A stretch of DNA of 64,000 nucleotides, from positions 8,406,001 to 8,470,000 of the forward strand of contig JAZGTH010000019.1 in the NCBI GenBank assembly GCA_036877525.1, in the 5' to 3' direction. Numbering within the stretch: the stretch's first letter is position 1; each line of letters opens with the position of its first letter. Under the pieces are notes generated by a model. The model worked only from the letters and a program-made list of their open reading frames with translations, did not search any database and was not told the origin of the DNA. The position numbers and the translations under genes were made by a program. Shown in pieces: positions 10,342 through 21,900 of this stretch. This stretch comes from Chromobotia macracanthus. Lineage: Eukaryota > Chordata > Actinopteri > Cypriniformes > Botiidae.

Positions 10342-12993
10342 CTGAAGACCGAAAGAAGCTCAAACATCACCGGTGAGTGTTTACATCCGTTTAGTTTTCA
10401 CGTGTTTGTTCATTTTCTGTGTTTTAATGAGTGTTAAAGAAGCTTTTTCTCGCTGTTTTCTGCTGGACGCTTTAAATCGTTCACAGTTTCAGGAGAAACG
10501 AGCAGAAATCTGGAAATATCGTGTTTCATTTCTGACGTGATCTGATTAAACCCGCGACTGATTGTACATGTGTTAAATAAAGGAGATAAAATATGAAATA
10601 TAGTTTGTTTTACAATATGTGATCAAACTCCTGCTCAGCGCCTGTAATCATAATAAAGAAGGTGTTTGAGTTTGCTGAGTGTCTGTCCATTATAAATGTA
10701 GACCTGTGATGGTTTTGTGTTAGATGTTCATCATGGGAGAGCAGGTGGATGTGATGTGCTGTAAATCAGTAGCAACTGATCTGTCCATGCTGGATATTGA
10801 TGATTTCATCACCGAAATCTCTCAGCTGAAGAAAGAGGTGCAGTTACTGGAGGCAAAGCTGAGGGCAAGAGGAGGACTGAACCCAGAGGTTTGTACAGGT
10901 CCACCAGTTTGTCGACATCAAATGATGCTTCTCTTCCAGACCAGAGTCTGTAACATCTCATGAACGTCTCAAAGTGGTTCATTACATAATAAAAAGCACA
11001 TTGTTAAACTATTAAATGTGTGAAGTGAGAGCGATGGACTGTGGTGATCAGTCTGTGTGATTGTGTGGTGTTTCTCAGGAGCTGGAGAAGGTTTCCTGTC
11101 AATCTTCAGTGTGTGTGACTGATGGGACCTCCACAGAATGTCTGGATTCAGTGTGGAGCAGCAGAGATCAGAGGACACCCCAGCCGCTGCTGGACAAACT
11201 TTCTGATCAGAAATCCAGACACACACGGGACTCAGAGCTCAGCCTCACTTTACTCTGTTATACTGATCCGAACCCCACAGACGCTCAGGAGACTGTGTAT
11301 GACAGTAATCAGGGGTTACAGCAGGATGAATCTACTGATCAGACCTCCACAGAGTCTCTGGATTCTGTCTGTGATGCTGGAGAACAGCAGATCCTGCAGA
11401 CACCAGTGAAGATGTGTTCAGTGAAACTGCTGGACTGCAGGAACCTGATGGAGATGAGAAGAGCCACAGCAGAGGAAGATCAGACTGATGAAGATGAGAA
11501 TAACGATGATGAGTATGTTCCTTCAGGTATGTTTTCTCTCATATTTAGCTGTCATGTGAGTTCCTGTTTTATGAAAGATGGTTTTATATCACTCGAGTCA
11601 CAAACAGTAAAAGTTTTCATGCTTTATCAACACTGTTATAGTTTCTGTCATAACTACTGTTTTAAATGGTGTCATTTTATTCCTTGTCAAAATACTTTAC
11701 CTTGGAACAGTAACTCGATTAGTTCACACTAATTTGAACTGTAAATTAAACACGGTCAGGGTTGTGTCCTTCACCATACAGCACACGTCAACCAAACTTG
11801 CTCTCAGAATTGGGTTTGATTGGGTGACTCAAAACTTCACATAATTAACTTTGGTTATAGTATATAACTCCTGTTGTCACTCCTGTTCACAACTTATAAC
11901 ATGATTGACAGCTGAATTCTGTGTAAATGTATAAAATTATAGTTCATGCAGATCAGTTGTTATTACTGTTGTATCTCTTTTAGATGAGAACAGTGATTCA
12001 TGTTGTGATGTAGAGACTGTTCTTCCATCAAAACAGCGACTGACAGCACAGACTCTTTCCTGCATCACCTGTGGAAAGACATTCAGCTCCCAGAGAAATT
12101 TAACAAGACATGAGAGAAAACACACAGAACAGAAAGTCTTCACCTGCAGGAGATGTGGGATCAGTTTTCCTACCTTACAAGAGAAGAAACTTCATTCAGA
12201 AGTGCACAGAGTGAAGAAGTTTCACTGTGAGCAGTGTGGGAAGGATTTTGGCTACTCATCTACTCTGAATATTCACTTAAAGACACACAGTGGAGAAAAG
12301 CCTTTCCACTGCAGTGAATGTGGCAAGAATTTCAGCACCAAAGGAAATCTTGTTGCTCATAATAGAATTCACACGGGTGAAAAACCATACAAGTGTCCTC
12401 ACTGTGAGAAAAGATTCAACCACAAACCCCATCTGAAGAAACATGTGCGTTTACACACCGATGAGAGACCGTATCAGTGCAGTGAATGTGGAAAAACCTT
12501 TAAGCAGTTATATGGTCTGAAATCCCACCTAAAAACTCACTCTGAGGAAAAGCTCTATCAGTGTTCAAACTGTGATAAATGTTTTAGACATAAATCTCAG
12601 CTGGTTTGCCATGAGAGAATTCACACTGGAGAGAAACCTTACCTCTGTTCTCAATGTGGAAAGAGCTTTTCTAATCCAGTTTCTTTTGGCTTTCATCAGA
12701 GAGTTCACACTGGAGAAAAGCCTTATAGCTGCAGCTTTTGTGGGAGGAGATTTAATCGACTTAACATTTTAGTGAAACACCAGAGAATTCATACAGGAGA
12801 AAGACCTTTCAAATGCTCTCAGTGTGACAAGACGTTTGCTCGATCAGATGTCCTGAGAACCCATGAGAGAGTTCATACTGGAGAGAAACCTTACCAGTGC
12901 TCTATCTGTGGGGAGAGATTTGCTTATTTAGGAAGTTTTCAGACTCACCAGAAGAAACATGCTAAAGAACAAACTGCACTGGAATCATCATAG
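10342..12993 (+). CDS. C2H2 zinc-finger protein, 11 fingers (copy 2)
   Basis: This is probably a nuclear DNA-binding protein. Exons: non-coding exon 1 to 10372 (donor GTGAGT), exon 2 10724-10888, exon 3 11079-11526, exon 4 11984-12993; phases fit and give 540 residues. Exon 2 starts right at ATG (MFIMGEQVDVMCCKS) and encodes about 55 residues with an acidic start (LSMLDIDDFI) and a short heptad-like helix (EISQLKKEVQLLEAKLRARG). Exon 3 encodes a Ser/Thr/Asp/Glu-rich linker ending in an acidic run (EEDQTDEDENNDDEY). Exon 4 carries 11 C2H2 fingers from CITCGKTF to the C-terminus, mostly with HTGEKP-type linkers; the second is atypical (CRRC...HSEVH). No KRAB or SCAN is seen. An AATAAA lies at 13362-13367. 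The LINE tail directly upstream replaces the promoter sequence seen at copies 1 and 3. Confidence 0.9.
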
Positions 12994-12999
12994 TGTCTT
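10342..12999 (+). repeat. Zinc-finger duplication unit B (with A at 5557-8250 inverted and C at 14402-17059 direct)
   Basis: Every exon boundary in unit C equals unit B plus 4060, from 10342/14402 to 12999/17059, so the 2658-bp units have no net indel. Every boundary in the inverted unit A and unit B sums to 18548 from exon 1 to the start of exon 4. Units A and B form large inverted arms about 2.1 kb apart. Confidence 0.88.
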
Positions 13000-14354
13000 T
13001 TATCATCATAATGTCTATAACATTGTGATGGTAATATTATATCCTCAAGTTGTTGTGAAATTATTTTTGTTATCTATGGAACACATTATTGGTTTGAATT
13101 GGTCAGAAAGGAATCTTGAATTGCAAGTCATTATTTTTGTCATGTATAAATGGAAATGAACTTATGTCTTACTGAGGCCTTTAAAACTTAAATGAAAAAA
13201 AGAATTTTTATGCTGCCTTCCTATACTAATCAGAATTACAGTACTTTCAACTTCTGAAGTTGTCATTTTAGATAAGTCCCTGTGGGAAAGCAATTTTAAG
13301 TCATTGTTTTATTTGTTTGATTTTATGTGTGTGTGTGTGTGTTTATCACAGTCTGAAACTAAATAAAGTAACAACACCAGCTAAATAATAATGTAAATAG
13401 AGTTGTTCATTGTTTCCTCTGAGTTCCTGTTTCTCTTGAGACAGATGGGCAAGGTAATTATAGCTGTCACCTTTTGTGCCTCTGACCCTTCCTGTGGCTC
13501 ATTTGTTGTGACCCAATCAAAGGCCTGAGTCAACAAGTGAACTCTTCTTTATTACTTCCTCTTTATTACTTTAATACTTTGTTTATAGTTACAGTTACCT
13601 GCATGTTTCGTTTCCATTTGAAGGGACTGCCCCTCAAAATGCCTATAAATGCAACGTATGTTCATTTTAAAGTCAGACCAGATGACTGCAGCGCCAAGCA
13701 GTACGCTCTAACATGCAGACTCATGTTCATTTTCTACAAGAAACACTACTGCTGAAGAGAATCCAAGACTCCTGCTCTTCACTGGAAAAACTTTCTAAAA
13801 TCTTTTTCAAATACTTTGTTGTTGGAGTGAATATGAAACAATAGCAAACAACAGATGAATTATTGTATATTTCCTGTGGAAATCCAACACTGTAAATAAT
13901 CTAAAATATGCATGAAATGGTTACTTATATATGATGATTTAAAACATCAACTTGCTCTTTCAAACTCAAAAACTTCATCAGAATGATCTTAGAGTTTTGT
14001 TAGGATGTTTATGTGCAGCTTCTGAGTGTTAAAGGCATGTTTATCATCACTCTGACAGCACATGAACGCGGCAGGAACTAAAACTCTTCTGGAAATGGAG
14101 CACAACTGAGTCGCCTGGATTCAGAGAGGCATTGAGATCAGTTTCCTACCGCGTTGAAAACATTATCTATGTTATTTTCTTCCTGAACTTGTTATACTGG
14201 ACAGCAGTACAGTTAATAATGAATTACAGAGCATCACTTTGTTCACAGATCACACAGCAACTCATGAGTTCATGTTGTCTGTGTAATTAATTAAAATTAA
14301 TGTTATGATGTATGAAATGAGCTTCATGAGTCTAGTGCGGAGTCGCTCTCTCTC
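13000..14354. other. 3' UTR of copy 2 and intergenic sequence
   Basis: The first part is the 3' UTR. Segments around 13100-13190 (GGTCAGAAAGGAATCTTGAA, then TCATTATTTTTGTCAT) are also found downstream of copy 1 at 5400-5470 in reverse, so copies 1 and 2 share 3' UTR ancestry. A short (GT)n lies at about 13326-13342. Beyond 13370 no gene or repeat was recognised. Confidence 0.5.
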
Positions 14355-14401
14355 CAGTACAGCAGGAGGCGCTCTGCAGCTCTAATCCGCCCATAAACCA
14401 C

Positions 14402-17053
14402 CTGAAGACCGAAAGAAGCTCAAACATCACCGGTGAGTGTTTACATCCGTTTAGTTTTCACGTGTTTGTTCATTTTCTGTGTTTTAATGAGTGTTAAAGA
14501 AGCTTTTTCTCGCTGTTTTCTGCTGGACGCTTTAAATCGTTCACAGTTTCAGGAGAAACGAGCAGAAATCTGGAAATATCGTGTTTCATTTCTGACGTGA
14601 TCTGATTAAACCCGCGACTGATTGTACATGTGTTAAATAAAGGAGATAAAATATGAAATATAGTTTGTTTTACAATATGTGATCAAACTCCTGCTCAGCG
14701 CCTGTAATCATAATAAAGAAGGTGTTTGAGTTTGCTGAGTGTCTGTCCATTATAAATGTAGACCTGTGATGGTTTTGTGTTAGATGTTCATCATGGGAGA
14801 GCAGGTGGATGTGATGTGCTGTAAATCAGTAGCAACTGATCTGTCCATGCTGGATATTGATGATTTCATCACCGAAATCTCTCAGCTGAAGAAAGAGGTG
14901 CAGTTACTGGAGGCAAAGCTGAGGGCAAGAGGAGGACTGAACCCAGAGGTTTGTACAGGTCCACCAGTTTGTCGACATCAAATGATGCTTCTCTTCCAGA
15001 CCAGAGTCTGTAACATCTCATGAACGTCTCAAAGTGGTTCATTACATAATAAAAAGCACATTGTTAAACTATTAAATGTGTGAAGTGAGAGCGATGGACT
15101 GTGGTGATCAGTCTGTGTGATTGTGTGGTGTTTCTCAGGAGCTGGAGAAGGTTTCCTGTCAATCTTCAGTGTGTGTGACTGATGGGACCTCCACAGAATG
15201 TCTGGATTCAGTGTGGAGCAGCAGAGATCAGAGGACACCCCAGCCGCTGCTGGACAAACTCTCTGATCAGAAATCCAGACACACACGGGACTCAGAGCTC
15301 AGCCTCACTTTACTCTGTTATACTGATCCGAACCCCACAGACGCTCAGGAGACTGTGTGTGACAGTAATCAGGGGTTACAGCAGGATGAATCTACTGATC
15401 AGACCTCCACAGAGTCTCTGGATTCTGTCTGTGATGCTGGAGAACAGCAGATCCTGCAGACACCAGTGAAGATGTGTTCAGTGAAACTGCTGGACTGCAG
15501 GAACCTGATGGAGATGAGAAGAGCCACAGCAGAGGAAGATCAGACTGATGAAGATGAGAATAACGATGATGAGTATGTTCCTTCAGGTATGTTTTCTCTC
15601 ATATTTAGCTGTCATGTGAGTTCCTGTTTTATGAAAGATGGTTTTATATCACTCGAGTCACAAACAGTAAAAGTTTTCATGCTTTATCAACACTGTTATA
15701 GTTTCTGTCATAACTACTGTTTTAAATGGTGTCATTTTATTCCTTGTCAAAATACTTTACCTTGGAACAGTGACTCGATTAGTTCACACTAATTTGAACT
15801 GTAAATTAAACACGGTCAGGGTTGTGTCCTTCACCATACAGCACACGTCAACCAAACTTGCTCTCAGAATTGGGTTTGATTGGGTGACTCAAAACTTCAC
15901 ATAATTAACTTTGGTTATAGTATATAACTCCTGTTGTCACTCCTGTTCACAACTTATAACATGATTGACAGCTGAATTCTGTGTAAATGTATAAAATTAT
16001 AGTTCATGCAGATCAGTTGTTATTACTGTTGTATCTCTTTTAGATGAGAACAGTGATTCATGTTGTGATGGAGGAACAATCTCTACATCAAAAAAACGAC
16101 TGACAGCACAGACTCTTTCCTGTATCACCTGTGGAAAGACATTCAGCTCCCAGAGAAATTTAACAAGACATGAGAGAAAACACACAGAACAGAAAGTCTT
16201 CACCTGCAGGAGATGTGGGATCAGTTTTCCTACCTTACAAGAGAAGAAACTTCATTCAGAAGTGCACAGAGTGAAGAAGTTTCACTGTGAGCAGTGTGGG
16301 AAGGATTTTGTCTCTTCTTCTAGTCTAACTGCTCACATGAGGACACACAGTGGAGAAAAGCCTTTCCACTGCAGTGAATGTGGCACATTTTTCAGCACCA
16401 AAGGAAATCTTGTTGCTCATAAGAGAACACACACGGGTGAAAAACCATACAAGTGTCCTCACTGTGAGAAAAGATTCAACCACAAACCCCATCTGAAGAA
16501 ACATGTGCGTTTACACACCAATGAGAGACCGTATCAGTGCAGTGAATGTGGAAAAACCTTTAAGCAGTTATATGGTCTGAAATCCCACCAGAAAACTCAC
16601 TCTGAGGAAAAACTCTATCAGTGTTTACATTGTAATAAACATTTCTGTCAAAAATCAAAAATGATCTGCCATGAGAGAATTCACACTGGAGAGAAACCTT
16701 ACCTCTGTTCTCAATGTGGAAAGAGCTTTTCTGATCCATCTCATTTCAGAGTTCATCAGAGAGTTCACACTGGAGAAAAGCCTTATAGCTGCAGCTTTTG
16801 TGGGAAGAGTTTTAGTCAACATTCTAACTTACTAAAGCACCAGAGAATTCATACTGGAGAAAAGCTTTTTAAATGCTCTCAGTGTGATAAGACTTTTGGT
16901 CGATCAGATGTCCTGAGAACCCATGAGAGAGTTCATACTGGAGAGAAACCTTACCAGTGCTCTATCTGTGGGGAGAGATTTGCTTATTTAGGAAGTTTTC
17001 AGACTCACCAGAAGAAACATGCTACAGAACAAACTGCACTGGAATCATCATAG
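14402..17053 (+). CDS. C2H2 zinc-finger protein, 11 fingers (copy 3)
   Basis: This is a direct duplicate of copy 2 at an exact 4060-bp offset. Exon 1 runs to 14432, exon 2 is 14784-14948 (ATG at 14784), exon 3 is 15139-15586 and exon 4 is 16044-17053. The product is 540 residues with the same acidic/coiled N-terminal module, acidic linker and 11 fingers. Exons 2-3 and all introns are almost identical to copy 2. Changes cluster in fingers 3 and 7-9, at the residues that face DNA: finger 3 helix SSSSLTAH against YSSTLNIH; finger 7 QKSKMICH against HKSQLVCH; finger 8 DPSHFRVH against NPVSFGFH; finger 9 QHSNLLKH against RLNILVKH. The upstream sequence (14355-14401) is the ancestral type shared with copy 1. 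Identity with copy 2 stops abruptly at 17059. Confidence 0.9.
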
Positions 17054-17059
17054 TGTCTT

Positions 17060-18227
17060 AGCTCAAGCTCTCTTTACCAGCAGGATGTTAATTGGCAGAG
17101 AGATTAATGGTGTTGTGAATTCAGTGGATGTAGTTGTTTGGGAATCAAGCTCATTTAAATAATTATGAGGGTTCCAGTGCTCTCAGAATGTCTGCAGATA
17201 AAGCATTAATATTATGATGATAAAGTTCACATTGTTAACTGATATTTTGTATTTGTTTTCTCTTTCTGTAGGGCTGCACATTAACACTTGTTTGCAGATA
17301 ATGTGATGTTTAGCCAGAGAAAGATAATTCATGCTTCCACAACTTCAGAAACTGAATATGATGAATTAATAACTTGGGCCGTGTAATAAAACCTAAGTAC
17401 ATCATTATAAAGTTTTGAGTCAATTTAAGGCTGTTTGTTCAAGGTCTGACTGTGTAATTCATGTTACAGAGTTACTTTTTGTGGAGTTTGCATGTTCTTC
17501 CTGTGTGAGCTTAGGTTTCTTTTGGGTTCTCTGGTTTACTCCATAATTGTAAAATATTAGGTGAACTGGAGATGCTCCCATAGCTCTATGTGTGTGAGCG
17601 TGAATAGGAATGAATGAGGAAATACCTTTTTATTCCTTGAGGAAACTTTTAAATTTGGCCTAATTGATGTAATGACTTACAAGCTATTTTATTTTATATG
17701 GGGTTAGATTATGTAAATGGTGTATGTCTGTCCGTTACAGTGTACTGACCAAAGTAATGAAGATTTTTACAGTCAGTCAGTCATTATTTTTAACCTGGAC
17801 TGATTTAGCAATGCAGTATTATTCCACTAATTCAACAAGTACAGATATAATACTGAAGTACAAAAATCAAGTACAGGAACAGTATACATTTATGAATAGA
17901 AATAAAGCTGTTGTTTTTATATCAACATCACAAATACAATAGTTAACTAGTACAATCTTTGTTTCTGAAGTCATTTATTTTGTCCTTAGCGTGGGAACAT
18001 TGGACTATTCAACTACTGTTTTGTATTTGCAGTCTTCTAAATAGCTCCCAAACAACCTAAACACAAAGTATAACCTCTAATGTATCAAGGACACACAAGA
18101 AAAAGACAATTTCCCATGTGGACAATAAAGTTGCCTTTCACATATAGTCTTGACTACAGACTTGAAGACTAAAGGCACAAGAAAGATCAGCAAAACCCCT
18201 TTATAAAACCTACAGCAAGACACATCA
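17060..18227. other. Intergenic between zinc-finger copy 3 and the adhesion GPCR
   Basis: No gene was recognised. The 17724-17942 open frame has no motif. On the minus strand an AATAAA (18228-18233) lies about 290 bp past the GPCR stop codon and could be its polyadenylation signal. Confidence 0.45.
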
Positions 18228-18520
18228 TTTATTAATCAGGTGAACATACTTGACCTGTTTCAGCTGTTTCTGTTAGATGCATTAGAACAGACCTAAAACT
18301 GCCTCCAATAACAAATGTGACACATAAGCCATGTGATTGGCCAACAGCTGCTAACAGATGTCACCATTCTTCCTGAACAGACAAAGAAACCTTAAGATCT
18401 TCTCATTGGTAAGATACAACGTTTATGTGCTGAAGAATGAAGCTTTGTGAGAAGTCTTTGACAGAACACTCGTGCATCGCTCAGGTGTGTGTAAACATCC
18501 ATGAGGATGTGATTGTTCTC

Positions 18521-18964
18521 TCATATCTTTGACTCCCCTGTGGTCTGATCACTCCGTAGAGGTTGCTGTGAGAAGTCAAAGAACAAACTTAGAAACTGAC
18601 ATATACACCATCAATGTGCTACACACACCCACACACACACACACACACAGAGACAGACACAAACACACAGACACACACACAGACAGACACACACTCACAC
18701 AGACAGACAGACACAAACACACACTCACACAGACAGACAGACACACACACACACACAGACAGACACACACACTCACACAGACAGACAGACACAAACACAC
18801 ACTCACACAGACACACACACACACACAGACAGACACACACACTCACTCACACATACACACACACAGACAGGCAGACACACACTCACACACACACACACAC
18901 ACAGAGACAGACAGACACACACACACTCACTCACACACACACACACACACAGACAGACACACAG

Positions 18965-18997
<33 letters not shown>

Positions 18998-21900
18998 GAC
19001 ACACACACACACACACACACACCTGACTGTTACTCGACTGGTTGGTGCTGAATTCTGAATATTTCTTGCGTGACCAAATCCTGCTGATCAGCTTGCAATA
19101 TTCCTCTCTTACCTGAACATAACAGACAGATGATGTTTGTGATCACAGTCCATTAACTGATCGTCTGATGCAAGTCAGACACAAAAATAGGAAAGTACTG
19201 GTTCCAGTCTGATTAGATGTCATGGAAAATATGCACAGTGAACTTATTAACAACATTAAGTTTACAAGACCTTTGACATTAATGGGAGAATGTAAATTCT
19301 GTTTATCATTCATTCGTCCGGACTGGGTGGCACATTTTAATGAATGCTGACACAGTTAAAGTGAATGATGACCCTGATTAGCATTTCTCTTGCTTTTCCA
19401 TGAAAGGATATGAGATACGAGATTTCAGATATGATATAAGAGTCCGTTTGAATGACTCAATAATGTAGGGCTTTTTGGAGCTTGTTTTTTGGTGTTTTTG
19501 TGAGCTTAATTACCAGTTTTGACAGGAGGCAGTGCATAATGAAGATGAGCGCGCCCTGGAGGCTGTTGAGGATGGTGAAGAGGTATAACAGAACCAGAGA
19601 TCCTTTCTCTTGAAAGAGGAAACAGCCAAAAATCCACATCCCTCCAAGAACACACAGCTGAGCTACTGCAGTCACTGTAAACCCCCTGTAAAATTCACAA
19701 GATAAAGGACTAGAACCTGAATTATTCTATTGTGAAATAAAATAAACACTCACATCCACACACCTAATTTTGCGCAGACTGGAGAGATCTGGGTTAAGAC
19801 TTGAGAACTTTTCAGCCAGTCTCCAGACTGTGATGATGAAGAAAAAGCTGTTGAGGATGATGATGATACAGACAGGAGCAAAGAAACTCCAGATAAAATC
19901 ATCACTGAGAGACAGCCAACAGCTGGAACACACAAACATGAAATGAAACATCCAGCAGACACAGAAATAAAATCCTAGTTTAGAAACTCAGCAGCTTAGA
20001 CAGGCACATAAATAATATCATGATTTGGAAAGGGCAAACTTAAATTTAGAAACTTTAAAAGCAAACACAAACACACACACACTTAAGTTTAGGACTTAGC
20101 ACTGGTTATAAACACTCACTGGCGATCGGTGCCATATCCCTGTGGGCAGGCAATGGCTGAGATAATAATGATGAGGAGAGGGACTCCATATCCCACCATG
20201 TACATGTACAGATGCTTGATTGTGGTTTGAAACACCAAGACAAGCATTCGATACAGCTGAACTCCCTCTAGCAGCATCCAGCAGAATGCCGCCAAAAAAA
20301 AGAAATGAAGCAACCCAGCAACAACAGAACAAGCTACCTGAGACACAGAGAGATGACGGGGATTCATATCACCTGTGCTGACAATAAATTGTTGAAAACT
20401 GAAACTGAAAGTCATTCAGTTTGTGAAAGTTACAGTTAACCCATAAGCCCCTGGTTAGCTTGTTCAGTGTCACACAAAATGTACATTCAGATTCTGAGTG
20501 TGACTTAAACGTCCAAATCATTTCAAATCAACTGTATTCACATGGCAATCACTCACACACCTTGTTGTGAGTACTGGAGATCCCACAAAGGAAGATGAGG
20601 TCTGCAATGAAGAGGCACACACTCAGATGAAGGTGGATGCTGTTCCGGGTTCCTTGTATGGAACAGCAAAACCGGAAGGTCAAAATACACAGAAGTAAAC
20701 AGACCAGAGACAGAATTAAACCCACACGTGTGATCAACACCAACTCAAATGTGTCCTGGAGAAATATAACAAAGAGGTGCAGGGGAATGGTGAATATGTC
20801 AAAATCTTCAACAAGTTTAACTAATTATTTTTATTCAAGTCATCACAGGTTTACCTTTACAGGGTAGAGAGCCATGAGCACAGCAAAACTGCTCAGGTGA
20901 TGGCTGGAACATGCTATATGGGTGCTGTTGAACCACACCCTCACACAGCCCCGCCCAGACCACGCCCTCTCCGCCTCATCCCAGTACACACAAGAGTACT
21001 TTATTCCCTTAGACTCCACCCTCTCCTGCTAAAGAAAAGGGGAGAAAGAATGCGGCTGAACAAAGAAAAAGCACCTAGTTCAGACTAAGGTGTAAACCTT
21101 GCTAGTCTGGTTTTTCAGGGCATCTAGCATATCTAGGGTACCTAGCAATTAAAACTAAGATTTGAATTTAATTAAAGTAATTTACTTAAAGTGTGTTCAT
21201 GCACAAGAGTCACAGACTTTAGTGAACACACTTAGTGTTTCATCTGTTGCTGTGTAACAGCTTTAGGTCACTCTTTAGTGAGCTTTAGTGAGGTGTTGTG
21301 CTGGTGTACGTCACAGTTTACCTCCACATGTTTAAAGATGAGAGTAACAGGCTCAGGCAGGTGTTTGGTTTCTGGATTACTGACGACAGCTGTCACCACA
21401 TCTGAGTTGAGTTGATAAGTGATGTTTTTCTGCTGTGTGTCTGATATCTCTCTGCTCTCCTCTTCCTGCAATATTCTGCTCATCATGTTGAAAGAATTGC
21501 TGGATGAATTTAGATCTTTATAACTGACCAGTGCCACAAATGCAAAACCTAAAAAAGGATAAGTATTACAATGTAAATTAGTATTGTGATTAAAAAAACA
21601 TATTAGCATGTGTTTTATAGTGTATGTTTAATTTGTGTATTAGTACCTGGGTATGATTCCCCTATGACTGTTTCCCAGCTGGTCTTAAAGAGGGCAGAGT
21701 CTGTGCTCAGAATGACACTCCCATTAGGAGGAGTCTGACCCCGCCTTACTGCAATCTCTGCATCTGTGCATATTATAATATAAAACAATATATGACACAA
21801 TATAAAGATCATGTTCTTGCAAATGTCACAGTGCAGGATAAAAACAACGTCTACAATGCATAGGAAATACAACACAAAGCATTTGAGCATGTTATTTGAG

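Noticed and set aside
11527..11732. Extension of zinc-finger exon 3 past the donor (SGMFSLIFSCHVSS...)
   Set aside because: This is intron read-through; the GTATGT donor and in-phase acceptor before the fingers are conserved in all copies.
18529..19051. Long His/Thr-rich and Cys/Val-rich open frames on both strands
   Set aside because: They are translations of the CA/GACA microsatellite inside the last GPCR intron, not proteins.
19457..19513. GPCR ending KLVIKLTKTPKNKLQKALHY by read-through of exon 16
   Set aside because: A phase-matched downstream exon (VREEYCKLISRIW...) and a final exon ending GESKI give the usual family tail, so splicing at GTAATT is preferred; read-through remains possible as a minor form.
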